Source: DATLZU01 sp051293835 (GTDB lineage Bacteria > Nitrospirota > Nitrospiria > Nitrospirales > Nitrospiraceae). Taken from it: a stretch of 64,000 nt of DNA. Where the stretch lies: contig JBPKMA010000005.1 in NCBI GenBank assembly GCA_051293835.1, positions 186,001 to 250,000 of the forward strand, in the 5' to 3' direction. A model generated the notes under the pieces. It did not search any database. It saw only the letters and a program-made list of their open reading frames with translations, and was not told the origin of the DNA. Each line of letters starts with the position of its first letter. Position 1 is the stretch's first letter. Positions 1 to 8,850 of the stretch are shown here, one piece after another. The translations under genes and the position numbers were made by a program.

Positions 1-865
1 CGATGGCTTTTAAATCGGCCTCTGTGCCGAGGCGGTTGGTCACAATTGTCTGTCTAAGGAGCAGCAGTGGGTCACGTTTCCGGTGTTCCTCCACTTCTTC
101 CTTCGTCCGGTAGTGCCCGTGCGCCGGGTCCGCCATGGAGTGGCCCATGAATCGGTACGTCATCGCCTCGATGAAAAACGGGCCCTGGCCAGAGCGCACT
201 TGCTCCACCGCTTTCTGCGTCAACGCCAGGACGGCCAGCACATCCATGCCGTCGACGCGCTCGGCCATGATGCCGTAGGACCGCGCCGTTTCGGTGACAT
301 TGGAATACAACGCGATGGCCCGCTCAACCGGCGTGCCCATCCCGTATCGGTTGTTCTCGCAAATGAAGATCACCGGCAACTTCCAGAGCGCCGCTAGGTT
401 GAACGCCTCATGCGCGTGCCCGCTGGGCACGGCTCCCTCCCCGAAAAAGCAGAGGACCACCTGGTCATGCTGCTGATATTTGACCGCAAAGGCCAGGCCG
501 GTCGCGAGCGGGATGTGACCGCCGACGATTGCATACCCGCCCATGAACCGGCGCTCCGCGTCCACCAGATGCATGGAGCCACCCTTTCCTTTACACAGGC
601 CGGTGGCTTTGCCGAACAGCTCGGCCATCACTTTTCCCGGGTCTGAGCCGCGGGCGAGGCAGTGACCGTGATCGCGATAGGCGCTGATGACATAGTCGTC
701 GGGCCGGATGGCCGCAATCGCTCCCACGGCGACGGCTTCTTCTCCGATGTACAGATGAAGAAATCCGGCGATCTTGGCGAGGGCGTACATTTCCGCCGAC
801 TTCTCTTCGAAGCGGCGGATCAAGAACATCTGACGATACAGCGACAGCAGGTCGGCGCGGTCCAT
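1..865 (-). CDS. pdhA: Pyruvate dehydrogenase E1 component, alpha subunit (3'-truncated by window)
   Basis: Thiamine-diphosphate-dependent alpha subunit of the E1 heterotetramer, which decarboxylates pyruvate and passes the acetyl unit to E2 lipoate. About 288 residues are visible, reading M-D-R-A-D-L-L from an ATG at 865; an in-frame stop lies 12 nt upstream, so this is the only start. The ThDP motif is clear: GEGA followed about 30 residues later by ENN (core EAFNLAALWKLPVIFICENN). The MGHSMADP segment near the visible end is also typical. The gene continues past position 1, where pdhB would be expected (inference). A related branched-chain or acetoin dehydrogenase alpha subunit is the main alternative. 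Confidence 0.9.
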   Translation of the reverse strand, partial: MDRADLLSLYRQMFLIRRFEEKSAEMYALAKIAGFLHLYIGEEAVAVGAIAAIRPDDYVISAYRDHGHCLARGSDPGKVMAELFGKATGLCKGKGGSMHLVDAERRFMGGYAIVGGHIPLATGLAFAVKYQQHDQVVLCFFGEGAVPSGHAHEAFNLAALWKLPVIFICENNRYGMGTPVERAIALYSNVTETARSYGIMAERVDGMDVLAVLALTQKAVEQVRSGQGPFFIEAMTYRFMGHSMADPAHGHYRTKEEVEEHRKRDPLLLLRQTIVTNRLGTEADLKAI

Positions 866-990
866 CCAACGGTATTATGCATGGACGAGGAGACTCGCAC
901 AAGTCTGCGGCACGTTGGCGCTGGTCAGACTGTCACGGGGGCCAGGAGGGAACGACAAAGGATAGGACAGCCCCCACCGAAGGGCCGCAA

Positions 991-1296
991 TCACAACAGC
1001 ACCTTGACGTCCATTCCGTCGACTTTGACCTGGTAGGATTTGACGCAGGCGGAAGGGTTATTGACCGACACGCCGGTCTTCACGTTGAACTGCCAGCCAT
1101 GCCAGGGGCAGGTGACCACTTCGCCGTCTAGGTCGCCCTCGCCGAGCGGGCCGCCCCGATGGATACAGGTGTTGTCGATTGCATAATAGGTGCCGTCGAC
1201 ATTGAACACCGCGATGGTTTGCCCGTTGACCTCGGCGACCATCCCACTTCCCGGAGCGATGTCCGATGTGCTCGCGACCCTTACGAAATCCGCCAT
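991..1296 (-). CDS. Rieske [2Fe-2S] ferredoxin-like protein
   Basis: Small 101-residue soluble Rieske protein, an electron carrier or ferredoxin component. The cluster ligands are visible as C-I-H (about residues 44-46) and C-P-W-H (about residues 63-66), the CxH...CxxH arrangement of the NirD/ferredoxin-type Rieske fold. There is no transmembrane anchor or signal peptide, so it is cytoplasmic. The ATG at 1296 has a good GGAGGAA ribosome site 7 nt upstream. It lies between mrp (upstream, 95 bp gap) and pdhA (downstream, 125 bp gap) on the same strand. The partner enzyme cannot be told from sequence; a free-standing ferredoxin is more likely than the cytochrome bc1 Rieske subunit, which is longer and membrane-anchored. 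Confidence 0.85.
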   Translation of the reverse strand: MADFVRVASTSDIAPGSGMVAEVNGQTIAVFNVDGTYYAIDNTCIHRGGPLGEGDLDGEVVTCPWHGWQFNVKTGVSVNNPSACVKSYQVKVDGMDVKVLL

Positions 1297-1391
1297 GTTG
1301 TTTCCTCCATTCGTTTCGTTGGCAAAGCGACGCGTTGCGTCGAAAATACATCCGTTGATCCCTCTGGTACTCCTCTGGGCTTGCCACCGTA

Positions 1392-2267
1392 CTACTTGCC
1401 CGCGAAAGGTCCTTTGATTTTTTTCAACAAGCGCTCGACGCCCTGTTCTGCTTCCCCCGCGCCCGTTTCCGCAAGCCGAGCCGCGATCTTGGCCGCAATA
1501 TCGCGAAAGGCCACCGCCTGTGGAGACTGGGGATCGGTCACGACGATCGGCCGGCCGGTGTCGCCGCCGTCGCGAATGGCAGGATCGATCGGAATCCTAC
1601 CCAAAAATGGGATGCCCAGTTTTTCCGCCGCCCGTTCCCCGCCTCCGTGCGAAAAGATGTCGGTGCGGTGCCCGCAATGGCCACAGACGAAGTAGCTCAT
1701 GTTTTCAATGATACCCAGCAACGGCACGTTGACTTTCTGGAACATCATTAGTCCTTTGCGCACGTCATGCAGCGCGACTTCTTGGGGCGTAGTCACGGCG
1801 ATGGCGCCGGAAAGCGGGACCAGTTGGGATAGCGTCAGTTGCGCGTCGCCGGTGCCGGGCGGTAGATCGATCAGCAGGTAGTCCAGTTCTCCCCATAGGA
1901 CATCGCGGAAAAACTGCTGGATAGCGGTATGTACCATGGGGCCGCGCCAGACGATGGCGGTTTCCTCCGGCACAAAGAACCCCATTGAAATCAGTTTGAC
2001 GCCGTGGCTCTCGGCCGGCACGATCTTACCGTCCTTCTGTTCTGGTGGCTTCTCCACGCCCATCATTATTGGCGTGTTGGGGCCGTAAATGTCAGCGTCC
2101 AACAGCCCGACCTTCGACCCGTCCAAACTCAGTGCGACTGCCAGGTTGACCGCGACGGTGGACTTGCCCACGCCTCCCTTGCCGCTGCTAACGGCAATCA
2201 CCTTTCTGACGCCTGGGATGAGATGGCGTCCCTCCTGGGCTGAGGATCCGGGATTCAGTTCGGGCAT
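1392..2267 (-). CDS. mrp: Mrp/ApbC-family Fe-S cluster carrier ATPase
   Basis: P-loop NTPase of the Mrp/NBP35 family, a cytoplasmic scaffold or carrier that delivers 4Fe-4S clusters. It has 291 residues. The deviant Walker A GKGGVGKST is near residue 30, DLPPGTGD near residue 138, and a CxxC pair (CGHC) near residue 196 is the cluster-binding motif at the dimer interface. It lacks the N-terminal DUF59 domain of longer Mrp proteins. The neighbouring Rieske gene is an obvious Fe-S client, but the link is only positional. Confidence 0.9.
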   Translation of the reverse strand: MPELNPGSSAQEGRHLIPGVRKVIAVSSGKGGVGKSTVAVNLAVALSLDGSKVGLLDADIYGPNTPIMMGVEKPPEQKDGKIVPAESHGVKLISMGFFVPEETAIVWRGPMVHTAIQQFFRDVLWGELDYLLIDLPPGTGDAQLTLSQLVPLSGAIAVTTPQEVALHDVRKGLMMFQKVNVPLLGIIENMSYFVCGHCGHRTDIFSHGGGERAAEKLGIPFLGRIPIDPAIRDGGDTGRPIVVTDPQSPQAVAFRDIAAKIAARLAETGAGEAEQGVERLLKKIKGPFAGK

Positions 2268-2349
2268 GAGATTCCGTTCCTCTCGACTAGTGATCGGGAG
2301 ACCTCCCGGCTTCTGGCACGCACGTATTCATCATAAGCGATGAGCCGAG

Positions 2350-2396
2350 GAAAAGAAAATGGACCTCTCGGCCCAGGTGCGGCCTGGGCCGAGAGG
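2350..2396 (-). terminator. Rho-independent terminator of the desaturase gene
   Basis: A perfect 14-bp inverted repeat (2364-2377 with 2383-2396) encloses a 5-nt loop. On the minus strand it is followed by a T-rich stretch (TCCATTTTCTTTTCC). It lies 29 bp past the desaturase stop and separates that gene from mrp. Confidence 0.85.
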
Positions 2397-2424
2397 GTGG
2401 GGGAATCGATGGCGGGGGTAATCG

Positions 2425-3255
2425 CTACGATTTCTGCCGTTGGAGGTTGTACGCCAATCCGACCAACGACAAGCTGTAGATCAGCCACTTCGAGGGGTCG
2501 AAGTTATACCATTTGGGTCCGTTTCGATAATCGCGGAGATAGGTATGGTGATAGTTGTGATAGCCTTCGCCGAACGTGAGCAATGAGATAAACCAACTGT
2601 CGCGGCTGCTATCGAAGGTGCCGTGTGGCTGAGAACCCCAGAGGTGGCAGATCGAGTTGATGCAGAAGGTCGAGTTCAACACGAGGAAGGTCCGGCAGAT
2701 GCCGGCCAACAGGAAACAGCCCAACCCGCCCATCCATCCTCCGTTGACCAGGCCGATCACGAAAGGAAGAGCCAGACCGGACAGTACGATCGGCACATAC
2801 CAGCGATGCTGCCACATCACCACCCGATCCTTGCGAAGGCGAAGTTCATATTTCTCGTCGCGGTGCGGCGATTTGATGAAGATCCACCCGCAATGGCTGT
2901 ACCAAAATCCTTTCGTCGCGTTATAGGGGTCTTCCTCTTGATCGCAACGGGCATGGTGTCGAATGTGATCCGCGCACCAGCGCAAGGCCGAGTTTTCCAA
3001 CGCCCATCCGCCTGCGACCAACAGACATGCTTTCACCCACTCTGGACATTCGAAGCTGCGGTGGGCGACCAGCCGGTGATAGCCTACGGTGATGCCGAGC
3101 CCGCTCACCACGTACAAAATGCCCAACATCGTCCAGTCGACCGCGCTAAACCCGTGGAAATAGCCGAACAGCGGAACGCCAACCACCGTCGCCAGCGTGA
3201 CTGTCGCGAACAATACGATAGTGAGATAATCTAACGTATACTTCGTTTGGCCCAT
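2425..3255 (-). CDS. Membrane fatty-acid (acyl-CoA type) desaturase
   Basis: Integral-membrane di-iron desaturase of the delta-9/stearoyl-CoA family (276 residues), introducing a double bond into acyl chains and so tuning membrane fluidity. All three histidine boxes are present: HRLVAH (about residue 60), HIRHH (about residue 96) and HNYHH (about residue 237). Hydrophobic segments at about residues 9-30, 38-57 and 157-180 fit the usual topology. The ATG at 3255 has a strong AGGAGGAAGA ribosome site. The gene stands alone, with its own terminator downstream and putA divergent upstream. The acyl carrier used (CoA or ACP) cannot be decided from sequence. Confidence 0.9.
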   Translation of the reverse strand: MGQTKYTLDYLTIVLFATVTLATVVGVPLFGYFHGFSAVDWTMLGILYVVSGLGITVGYHRLVAHRSFECPEWVKACLLVAGGWALENSALRWCADHIRHHARCDQEEDPYNATKGFWYSHCGWIFIKSPHRDEKYELRLRKDRVVMWQHRWYVPIVLSGLALPFVIGLVNGGWMGGLGCFLLAGICRTFLVLNSTFCINSICHLWGSQPHGTFDSSRDSWFISLLTFGEGYHNYHHTYLRDYRNGPKWYNFDPSKWLIYSLSLVGLAYNLQRQKS

Positions 3256-3338
3256 TCTTCCTCCTCTGCCATGCTTGTTTCGCCGTCGCTGGACCGACGG
3301 TCTCTCGGCGCCCGATGCTATCCAACCCTGTCCGAATT

Positions 3339-3367
3339 TTCAAGAAAATCTCTCACCGGTGTATACT
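3339..3367 (+). promoter_or_regulatory. Possible promoter for putA
   Basis: TATACT at 3362-3367 lies 17 bp after a weak TTCAAG (3339-3344), 46 bp before the putA ATG. The -10 box is good and the -35 box poor. A short inverted repeat, CAGG...CCTG, follows just before the ribosome site. Confidence 0.4.
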
Positions 3368-3412
3368 TAATCATCATAACACAGGCAATTTTTACCTGGC
3401 CTTAAGAGGTCT

Positions 3413-6373
3413 ATGAGCGTGCAAGCACTTCCCCATCCTTCCGAGGCGAGGATTAAGCAGATTGGAGAAGACCTGGCTCGTCGCTCATCCGGTCGGACTC
3501 CGACAGTGTTTGATCCGCGGCGTTGGTCTCAAACCCTGATCAACATGGCCATGAAGGACGAAGCCTTCAAGGTTCAGCTCTTTCGTTTTGTCGATGTGCT
3601 CCCCTCTCTACGCGACGATCGGCTGGTCGCCAGGCTGGCGGAAGAATATTTCGGCGAGAGCGGCGTCCAGATCTTCGGCCTCCAGTGGGGACTCAAAGCG
3701 CTGTCGGCCACCGCGTTCGGCGCGAGCCTGGGAGCGAAATCCATCCGCCATCAGGTGGAGCAAATGGCGCGAACGTTCATCGCCGGTGCCGTCATTGACG
3801 AGGCGTTGCCGGTGCTGGAACGACTTTGGAAAGACAAGCGAGCGTCCTCCGTTGATCTACTAGGCGAGGCGACGGTTAGCGAGCGCGAAGCCGATCGATA
3901 CCGGGATCGCTGTCTGGAAACCCTCGCACGGCTGGGTGAGGTGTCGGCCACGTGGCCCGACGTTCCCCTGCTCGAGCGGGACCATCTCGGTGCCTTGCCG
4001 CGCGTCCAGTTGTCGGTCAAAGTCTCCGCCCTCTATTCGCAGCTCGACCCCATTGATCCGGAGGGCGCCTTCCGGGCGGTCGGTGCCCGCCTGCGCCCGC
4101 TCCTCGATCTGGCTTGCGCCATGCCTGCTTCGATCATTTTGGACATGGAGCAGGTGGAGACGAAGGATTTGATCCTGTCGATCTTCATGCGGATCCTTTC
4201 CGAGGACGCCTACCGAGCCTATCCCTTTGCCGGCCTTGCCTTGCAAGCTTACCTGAAAGAGACTCGGCGGGACATCGAAACCTTGCTCGACTGGACCCGC
4301 GCGCGGGGTGCGCCGATCACGATCCGACTGGTCAAAGGCGCCTATTGGGACTCGGACACCATCCGCTACCAACAACGAGGCTGGCCGGTGCCGTTGTTCG
4401 AGCACAAAGCGGAGACGGATTTGAATTACGAATCGCTGTCGGCCCTGCTGTTGCAACACGCCGAGCTGATCCGGCCTGCATTCGGCACCCACAATCTGCG
4501 CAGCCTGGCCTACGTTGAGGCCGCGGCGGAATCCTTGGGTCTTGCGGCCAATGCGTGGGAGTATCAGATGATCTTCGGCATGGCTGAGCCGTTTCAGACA
4601 GCCGTGACATCGTTGGGACGCCGTCTGCGAATCTACACGCCACTCGGCGAATTGCTGCCTGGTATGGCCTACCTGGTCCGACGACTGTTGGAAAATACGT
4701 CGAACGAATCGTTCTTGCGGAAGGAATACGTCGAATCGGAGCCCTTGGAAAGATTGTTAGCCCCCCCGCAACCCCCTAACCGAACCGAGAATCGTGTGGA
4801 AGGCACGCCGGACCGATTCGTGAACGAACCGCATTCGGATTTCTCTCGCGCCTCCGTCCGTGCCGCCATGTATGACGGCATCGCCCGCGTGAAGAAACAA
4901 TTGGGCGGATCCTTCCCTCCTCGCGTTTCGCCTGGCGTTTCCCTTTCCGGGGACGACATGGCCTCTATGAATCCCAGTGCCCCGCATCAGATTGTCGGCC
5001 GCACCACGGCCGCCGCGCCGGCTGATGTGCCTGCCATGGTCCGGGCGGCGCTCGATCAGTTCGACGAGTGGCGGAAGACTTCACCCGTGCGACGGGCGGC
5101 CGTGCTCCAAAAAGCAGCTGCGCTCATGCGTGAGCAGCGATATGACCTCGCCGCCTGGGAAATCTTCGAAACCGGTAAGCCATGGCGCGAGGCCGACGCT
5201 GACGTTGCTGAGGCGATCGACTTTCTGGAGTTCTACGCGCGGGAGATGCTCCGGTTAGGACAGCCCAAACGGTTGGGCTGTGAACCGGGAGAGTTGAATC
5301 ATTTGCTGTATGAGCCGCGCGGATTGACTGTGGTCATCGCGCCGTGGAACTTCCCGCTGGCGATTCCGACCGGCATGGTCTCCGCCGCATTGGTCACCGG
5401 TAACGTCGTCATCTTCAAACCGTCTGAACGGTCGCCGGTCATGGGGCACCATTTGGTTCGCATTCTGGGTGAAGCCGGGGTGCCACCCGGCGTGCTCCAG
5501 CTCGCTGTGGGCGGTCCTGAACTGGGTGAGGCCTTGGTCGACCAGCCCGAGGTCTCGACAATCGCGTTCACCGGTTCGAAAGATGTCGGGCTTCGCATCG
5601 TTGCCCGCGCGGCCCAAGTCGCACCGGGCCAGCGGATGGTCAAGCGGGTCATCGCGGAAATGGGAGGCAAGAACGCCATCATTGTCGATGAGACGGCCGA
5701 CCTCGATGAAGCCGTTGTCGGCGTGGTGACGTCATTCACCGGCTATCAGGGACAAAAATGCTCGGCCTGCTCTCGCGCCATCGTCCATGAGGCTGTCTAT
5801 GACGTGTTTGTGCGGCGTCTGGCCGAGGCGGTGGAGAGCCTGACGATCGGGAACCCCGAAGATCCGGGCACGCGTGTGGGACCGATGATCGACGCACGGG
5901 CGCGCGATAAGGTGCGGCAGTATATCGACATCGGCAAGCGAGAAGGACGGCTGGTGATCGAACGGAAGGTCGAGGGGCCGGGCTATGTCGTCGGTCCGGC
6001 GGTCTTCGCAGATATTCGACCCGACCATCGATTGGCTCAGGAGGAAATTTTCGGGCCGGTTCTGGCAGTCATGCGGGCGAAGACCTTTGAAGATGCCCTT
6101 TGGTTAGCCAACCAGTCTGCCTATGCGCTGACGGGCGGACTGTACTCGCGGAGTCCCGCCAATATTCTTGCGGCGCGACGGCTCTTCGATGTGGGCAATC
6201 TGTACATCAACCGGCCGATCACGGGCGCACTGGTAGGGCGACAACCGTTCGGCGGGCATCGGTTCTCAGGAATCGGAGCCAAGGCCGGCGGCGAAGATTA
6301 TCTCCAGCAGTTCATGATTGCGCGCGTGATCAGCGAAAACACGCTGCGTCGAGGATTCGCTCCGGCTGAGTGA
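3413..6373 (+). CDS. putA: Bifunctional proline dehydrogenase / L-glutamate gamma-semialdehyde dehydrogenase (PutA)
   Basis: Converts proline to glutamate in two steps with substrate channelling: FAD-dependent proline oxidation, then NAD-dependent oxidation of P5C/GSA. It has 986 residues. The proline dehydrogenase barrel spans about 90-450 and the aldehyde dehydrogenase domain about 500-975, with PWNFPLAIP (cofactor loop), FTGSKDVG, EMGGKNAI, and the catalytic cysteine in GQKCSACSR. It lacks the N-terminal ribbon-helix-helix DNA-binding domain of enterobacterial PutA (about 1320 residues), so it should be a pure enzyme of the short PutA class. The ATG at 3413 follows AAGAGGTCT. Its last 108 bp are overlapped antisense by the next gene. 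Confidence 0.95.
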   Translation: MSVQALPHPSEARIKQIGEDLARRSSGRTPTVFDPRRWSQTLINMAMKDEAFKVQLFRFVDVLPSLRDDRLVARLAEEYFGESGVQIFGLQWGLKALSATAFGASLGAKSIRHQVEQMARTFIAGAVIDEALPVLERLWKDKRASSVDLLGEATVSEREADRYRDRCLETLARLGEVSATWPDVPLLERDHLGALPRVQLSVKVSALYSQLDPIDPEGAFRAVGARLRPLLDLACAMPASIILDMEQVETKDLILSIFMRILSEDAYRAYPFAGLALQAYLKETRRDIETLLDWTRARGAPITIRLVKGAYWDSDTIRYQQRGWPVPLFEHKAETDLNYESLSALLLQHAELIRPAFGTHNLRSLAYVEAAAESLGLAANAWEYQMIFGMAEPFQTAVTSLGRRLRIYTPLGELLPGMAYLVRRLLENTSNESFLRKEYVESEPLERLLAPPQPPNRTENRVEGTPDRFVNEPHSDFSRASVRAAMYDGIARVKKQLGGSFPPRVSPGVSLSGDDMASMNPSAPHQIVGRTTAAAPADVPAMVRAALDQFDEWRKTSPVRRAAVLQKAAALMREQRYDLAAWEIFETGKPWREADADVAEAIDFLEFYAREMLRLGQPKRLGCEPGELNHLLYEPRGLTVVIAPWNFPLAIPTGMVSAALVTGNVVIFKPSERSPVMGHHLVRILGEAGVPPGVLQLAVGGPELGEALVDQPEVSTIAFTGSKDVGLRIVARAAQVAPGQRMVKRVIAEMGGKNAIIVDETADLDEAVVGVVTSFTGYQGQKCSACSRAIVHEAVYDVFVRRLAEAVESLTIGNPEDPGTRVGPMIDARARDKVRQYIDIGKREGRLVIERKVEGPGYVVGPAVFADIRPDHRLAQEEIFGPVLAVMRAKTFEDALWLANQSAYALTGGLYSRSPANILAARRLFDVGNLYINRPITGALVGRQPFGGHRFSGIGAKAGGEDYLQQFMIARVISENTLRRGFAPAE

Positions 6374-7159
6374 GGCCGGAGGCGCGTTGATTTCCGCCTT
6401 TTCCAACTCCTCGGTAATCTCTGTCACCAGGCCTCGATCCGTCCGGAACGGCGGCAACTCCTGTCGTTCGATGTACTTCGCTAGGCCAATGCCCTTGACA
6501 AACCAGGCGGTCATCAGGTCCGTGCCGACAGCCGTCTTGCCGGTGCTGGAGAGATGGATCTGAAGTGTCATCTTGGCTTCGACACGGACAGCGTCCGAGT
6601 AAGTGCCGGCCGGGACGGTCACCGGTTCCCTTCCGATCACGCTCACGACGCCCTGCACGTCGACCCGTTCGTCGATTCCATCCCCGTCGAGGTCCGTTCC
6701 GAAATTCAGGTTCTTCCGGTCGAACTGTTGGAAGGATGACGGATACTTCAAGGGAAACTGCACGATTTGGTAGGGAACCAATTGTTGTTCCAGCGGGGTG
6801 CCGGGCTCCGACCCGTAATAGACGATCCCGGCGGCATCACGGCGATAGAAGCTGTCGGACGGCCCGTGGTTTCCGGCGTTGGTGTCGTGAAAGACCGTGA
6901 CGGTGATCCCTCTGAGGACACGGGTCCCGGTGATCATCGACACATTGGTAAAGAATTTGTGGTTGATGGTCTGGAGGGGACCCTCCAGGATGTGACCGCG
7001 ATACTCCCATCGGTTTCCGATCGCATCCGGAAAATATTCGGCGGATTGTGCAATGACCTCCGCTTCCTCAGCGACGGCCGTGCGCAGGATGGCTGCGCTT
7101 GCCAGTAGGCTGAATCCGATAAGAAGGCCAAAGCCACACCTGTGAAAGCGCTTACCCAT
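6266..7159 (-). CDS. Secreted protein of unknown function overlapping putA
   Basis: I do not recognise a family. Reading from the ATG at 7159 gives 297 residues with a clear signal peptide (MGKRFHRC, hydrophobic core, cleavage near AVA-EEAE), so it is periplasmic or outer-membrane associated. An upstream ATG at 7183 would add 8 residues but has no ribosome site. The mature part contains NRWEYRG, a segment LDGDGIDERVD resembling a calcium-binding D-x-D-x-D loop, and TVPAGTYSDAVRV. The last of these occurs in many small secreted proteins of lifestyle-unspecific function. The C-terminal about 36 residues lie antisense within the end of putA and look low in structure, which suggests a lost stop and a read-on tail. 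Confidence 0.7.
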   Translation of the reverse strand: MGKRFHRCGFGLLIGFSLLASAAILRTAVAEEAEVIAQSAEYFPDAIGNRWEYRGHILEGPLQTINHKFFTNVSMITGTRVLRGITVTVFHDTNAGNHGPSDSFYRRDAAGIVYYGSEPGTPLEQQLVPYQIVQFPLKYPSSFQQFDRKNLNFGTDLDGDGIDERVDVQGVVSVIGREPVTVPAGTYSDAVRVEAKMTLQIHLSSTGKTAVGTDLMTAWFVKGIGLAKYIERQELPPFRTDRGLVTEITEELEKAEINAPPASLSRSESSTQRVFADHARNHELLEIIFAAGLGSDS

Positions 7160-7303
7160 TGTGCCGACCGGGTCCTCGGCCATGGTGGAAAGAACGGTAC
7201 CACACTCCCTTTCCTCCCGGCAAGAGACCTTTAGTTAGGAGCCTTGTCGGGCCAGGCCGTCGCTTGCCATCCTGGCTGGCCTTGCCGATAATGCGGGCGT
7301 GCC

Positions 7304-8074
7304 ATGGTGAACCTGTCACGCCGGCAATCCCGCCCATCCTCGTCGCGATCCGGAACTCGGAAGACGGTGCTGGTCACCGGAGGTTCGCGGGGCATCGGCC
7401 GGGCGATTTGCCTGGCTTTCGCGCAAGAGGGTTGGAGGGTGGGAATTCATTATCGAGAGCGTCGCGAAGAAGCCGAACGGACTTGCGCGGCAGTTGTCTC
7501 GTCGGGCGGAGAGGGCGCATTGTTTCAAGCCGACATCCGATCCGCCGAACAAGTTCGAACGATGATCCGAGCCTTCCTCACTCGGTGGGATCGGCTTGAT
7601 GTCATGGTCTGTAACGCCGGTCAGGCGGTCAGCGGACTGTTGATCCGCCATGATCCCGAGCAATGGCGGCAAGTCGTCGAGACTAATTTGACCGGAACCT
7701 TTCATTGCCTGCAAGCGGCGGCCGCGCCGATGTTGCGTCGACGGGATGGTTCCATCATCGTGGTGGGTTCGTACGCGGCGGACTGCGGGGGGACGGGCCA
7801 AGCTGCCTATGCCGCTTCGAAAGCGGGGTTACTCGGGCTGGTCAGGACGGCGGCCCGCGAATGGGGTCGGGCCAACATCCGGCTTAATATTGTCTATCCC
7901 GGTTGGCACCAGACGGAATTGGCCGGATCAGCCATGCCCGACGCCGCGCGTCTTGACAACCATCTGCTCGGACGGTCGCCACGTCTCGACGAGGTAGCCC
8001 GAACCGTCGTCCATTTGGCGCTCCAGCAGGATGTCTCCGGGCAGATTTGGAACCTCGACAGTCGCCTGGTCTAA
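7304..8074 (+). CDS. Short-chain dehydrogenase/reductase, FabG-like
   Basis: NAD(P)-dependent classical SDR (256 residues). The Rossmann motif TGGSRGIG is near residue 25, the NAG motif near 105, the catalytic Ser in VVGSYA and the YxxxK pair in YAASKAG. The first about 20 residues are basic, serine-rich and outside the fold. FabG (3-oxoacyl-ACP reductase) is the nearest guess. The stop codon overlaps the bioD start (TAATG), so the two are translationally coupled, and a role in making the pimeloyl/fatty-acyl precursor of biotin is plausible but unproven. Confidence 0.8.
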   Translation: MVNLSRRQSRPSSSRSGTRKTVLVTGGSRGIGRAICLAFAQEGWRVGIHYRERREEAERTCAAVVSSGGEGALFQADIRSAEQVRTMIRAFLTRWDRLDVMVCNAGQAVSGLLIRHDPEQWRQVVETNLTGTFHCLQAAAAPMLRRRDGSIIVVGSYAADCGGTGQAAYAASKAGLLGLVRTAAREWGRANIRLNIVYPGWHQTELAGSAMPDAARLDNHLLGRSPRLDEVARTVVHLALQQDVSGQIWNLDSRLV

Positions 8075-8850
8075 TGTCGGTCGAGCGTTTCATGGCCGAG
8101 TCCTTTTCTCCTGTTCCTGCCGTCCCTTGCGTGTTTGTGACGGGCACGGATACCGGTGTTGGGAAGACGTTCGTCACCGCGGCGCTTGCGCGACATCTGA
8201 AGAATCGGGGGCTGGCGGTTGGTGTGATGAAGCCGGTCGAAACGGGCGCCACGCATGGCTCAACAGACTTGTCTGATGCGGAGCGTTTGGCACGCGCCGC
8301 CAGAGTGCTGGACGCTCTGGACCTGATCGCTCCTTACCGCTTTCCAGATCCCCTCGCTCCGCTGGCGGCGGCACGACGTGCCGCTCAGTCGGTGGATGTC
8401 GGTCGGATTGTCCGGGCGGTGCACACCTTGCGGGGCAGACATGCGATGCTGTTGATCGAAGGGATCGGCGGGGTGCTGGTACCGCTTGCTCCCCGACTGG
8501 ATGTGCGGGATTTGATTGCGTGCTTGGAGACGCCCGTGCTCGTCGTGGGACGCGCAAGCCTCGGCGGTGTGAACCATGCGTTGCTGACCGTCGAGGCGGT
8601 GCGGCGACGGGGCTTGACCGTGCTGGCGATCGTGCTGAACGAACCGGCTCCGATGACGGCTGCCACGGCTGCCGAGTTACAGTCGCGCTCGACCGTGGAA
8701 TTGCTCCGCGAGCTCAGCGGGGCACCGGTCGTCGGCCCACTACGGCACCAACGGCTTGACGGCCGATCCTGGGACGCGACGCTGGACCGGATCGCGCAGG
8801 ATGATACGATCAGCCAACTGGCCGATCTGCTGCTGGGAGACGCGCGATGA
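8074..8850 (+). CDS. bioD: Dethiobiotin synthetase
   Basis: ATP-dependent ring closure of 7,8-diaminopelargonate with CO2 to dethiobiotin, the penultimate step of biotin synthesis. It has 258 residues. Walker A GTDTGVGKT is near residue 24, the substrate lysine segment VMKPVETGA near 51, and EGIGGVLVPL near 138 is the second signature. The start is the ATG in the TAATG overlap with the upstream SDR gene. The last 41 bp overlap the end of convergent thiE. Other bio genes (A, B, F) are not in the window. Biotin would be needed by the accB product about 2 kb away. Confidence 0.93.
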   Translation: MSVERFMAESFSPVPAVPCVFVTGTDTGVGKTFVTAALARHLKNRGLAVGVMKPVETGATHGSTDLSDAERLARAARVLDALDLIAPYRFPDPLAPLAAARRAAQSVDVGRIVRAVHTLRGRHAMLLIEGIGGVLVPLAPRLDVRDLIACLETPVLVVGRASLGGVNHALLTVEAVRRRGLTVLAIVLNEPAPMTAATAAELQSRSTVELLRELSGAPVVGPLRHQRLDGRSWDATLDRIAQDDTISQLADLLLGDAR

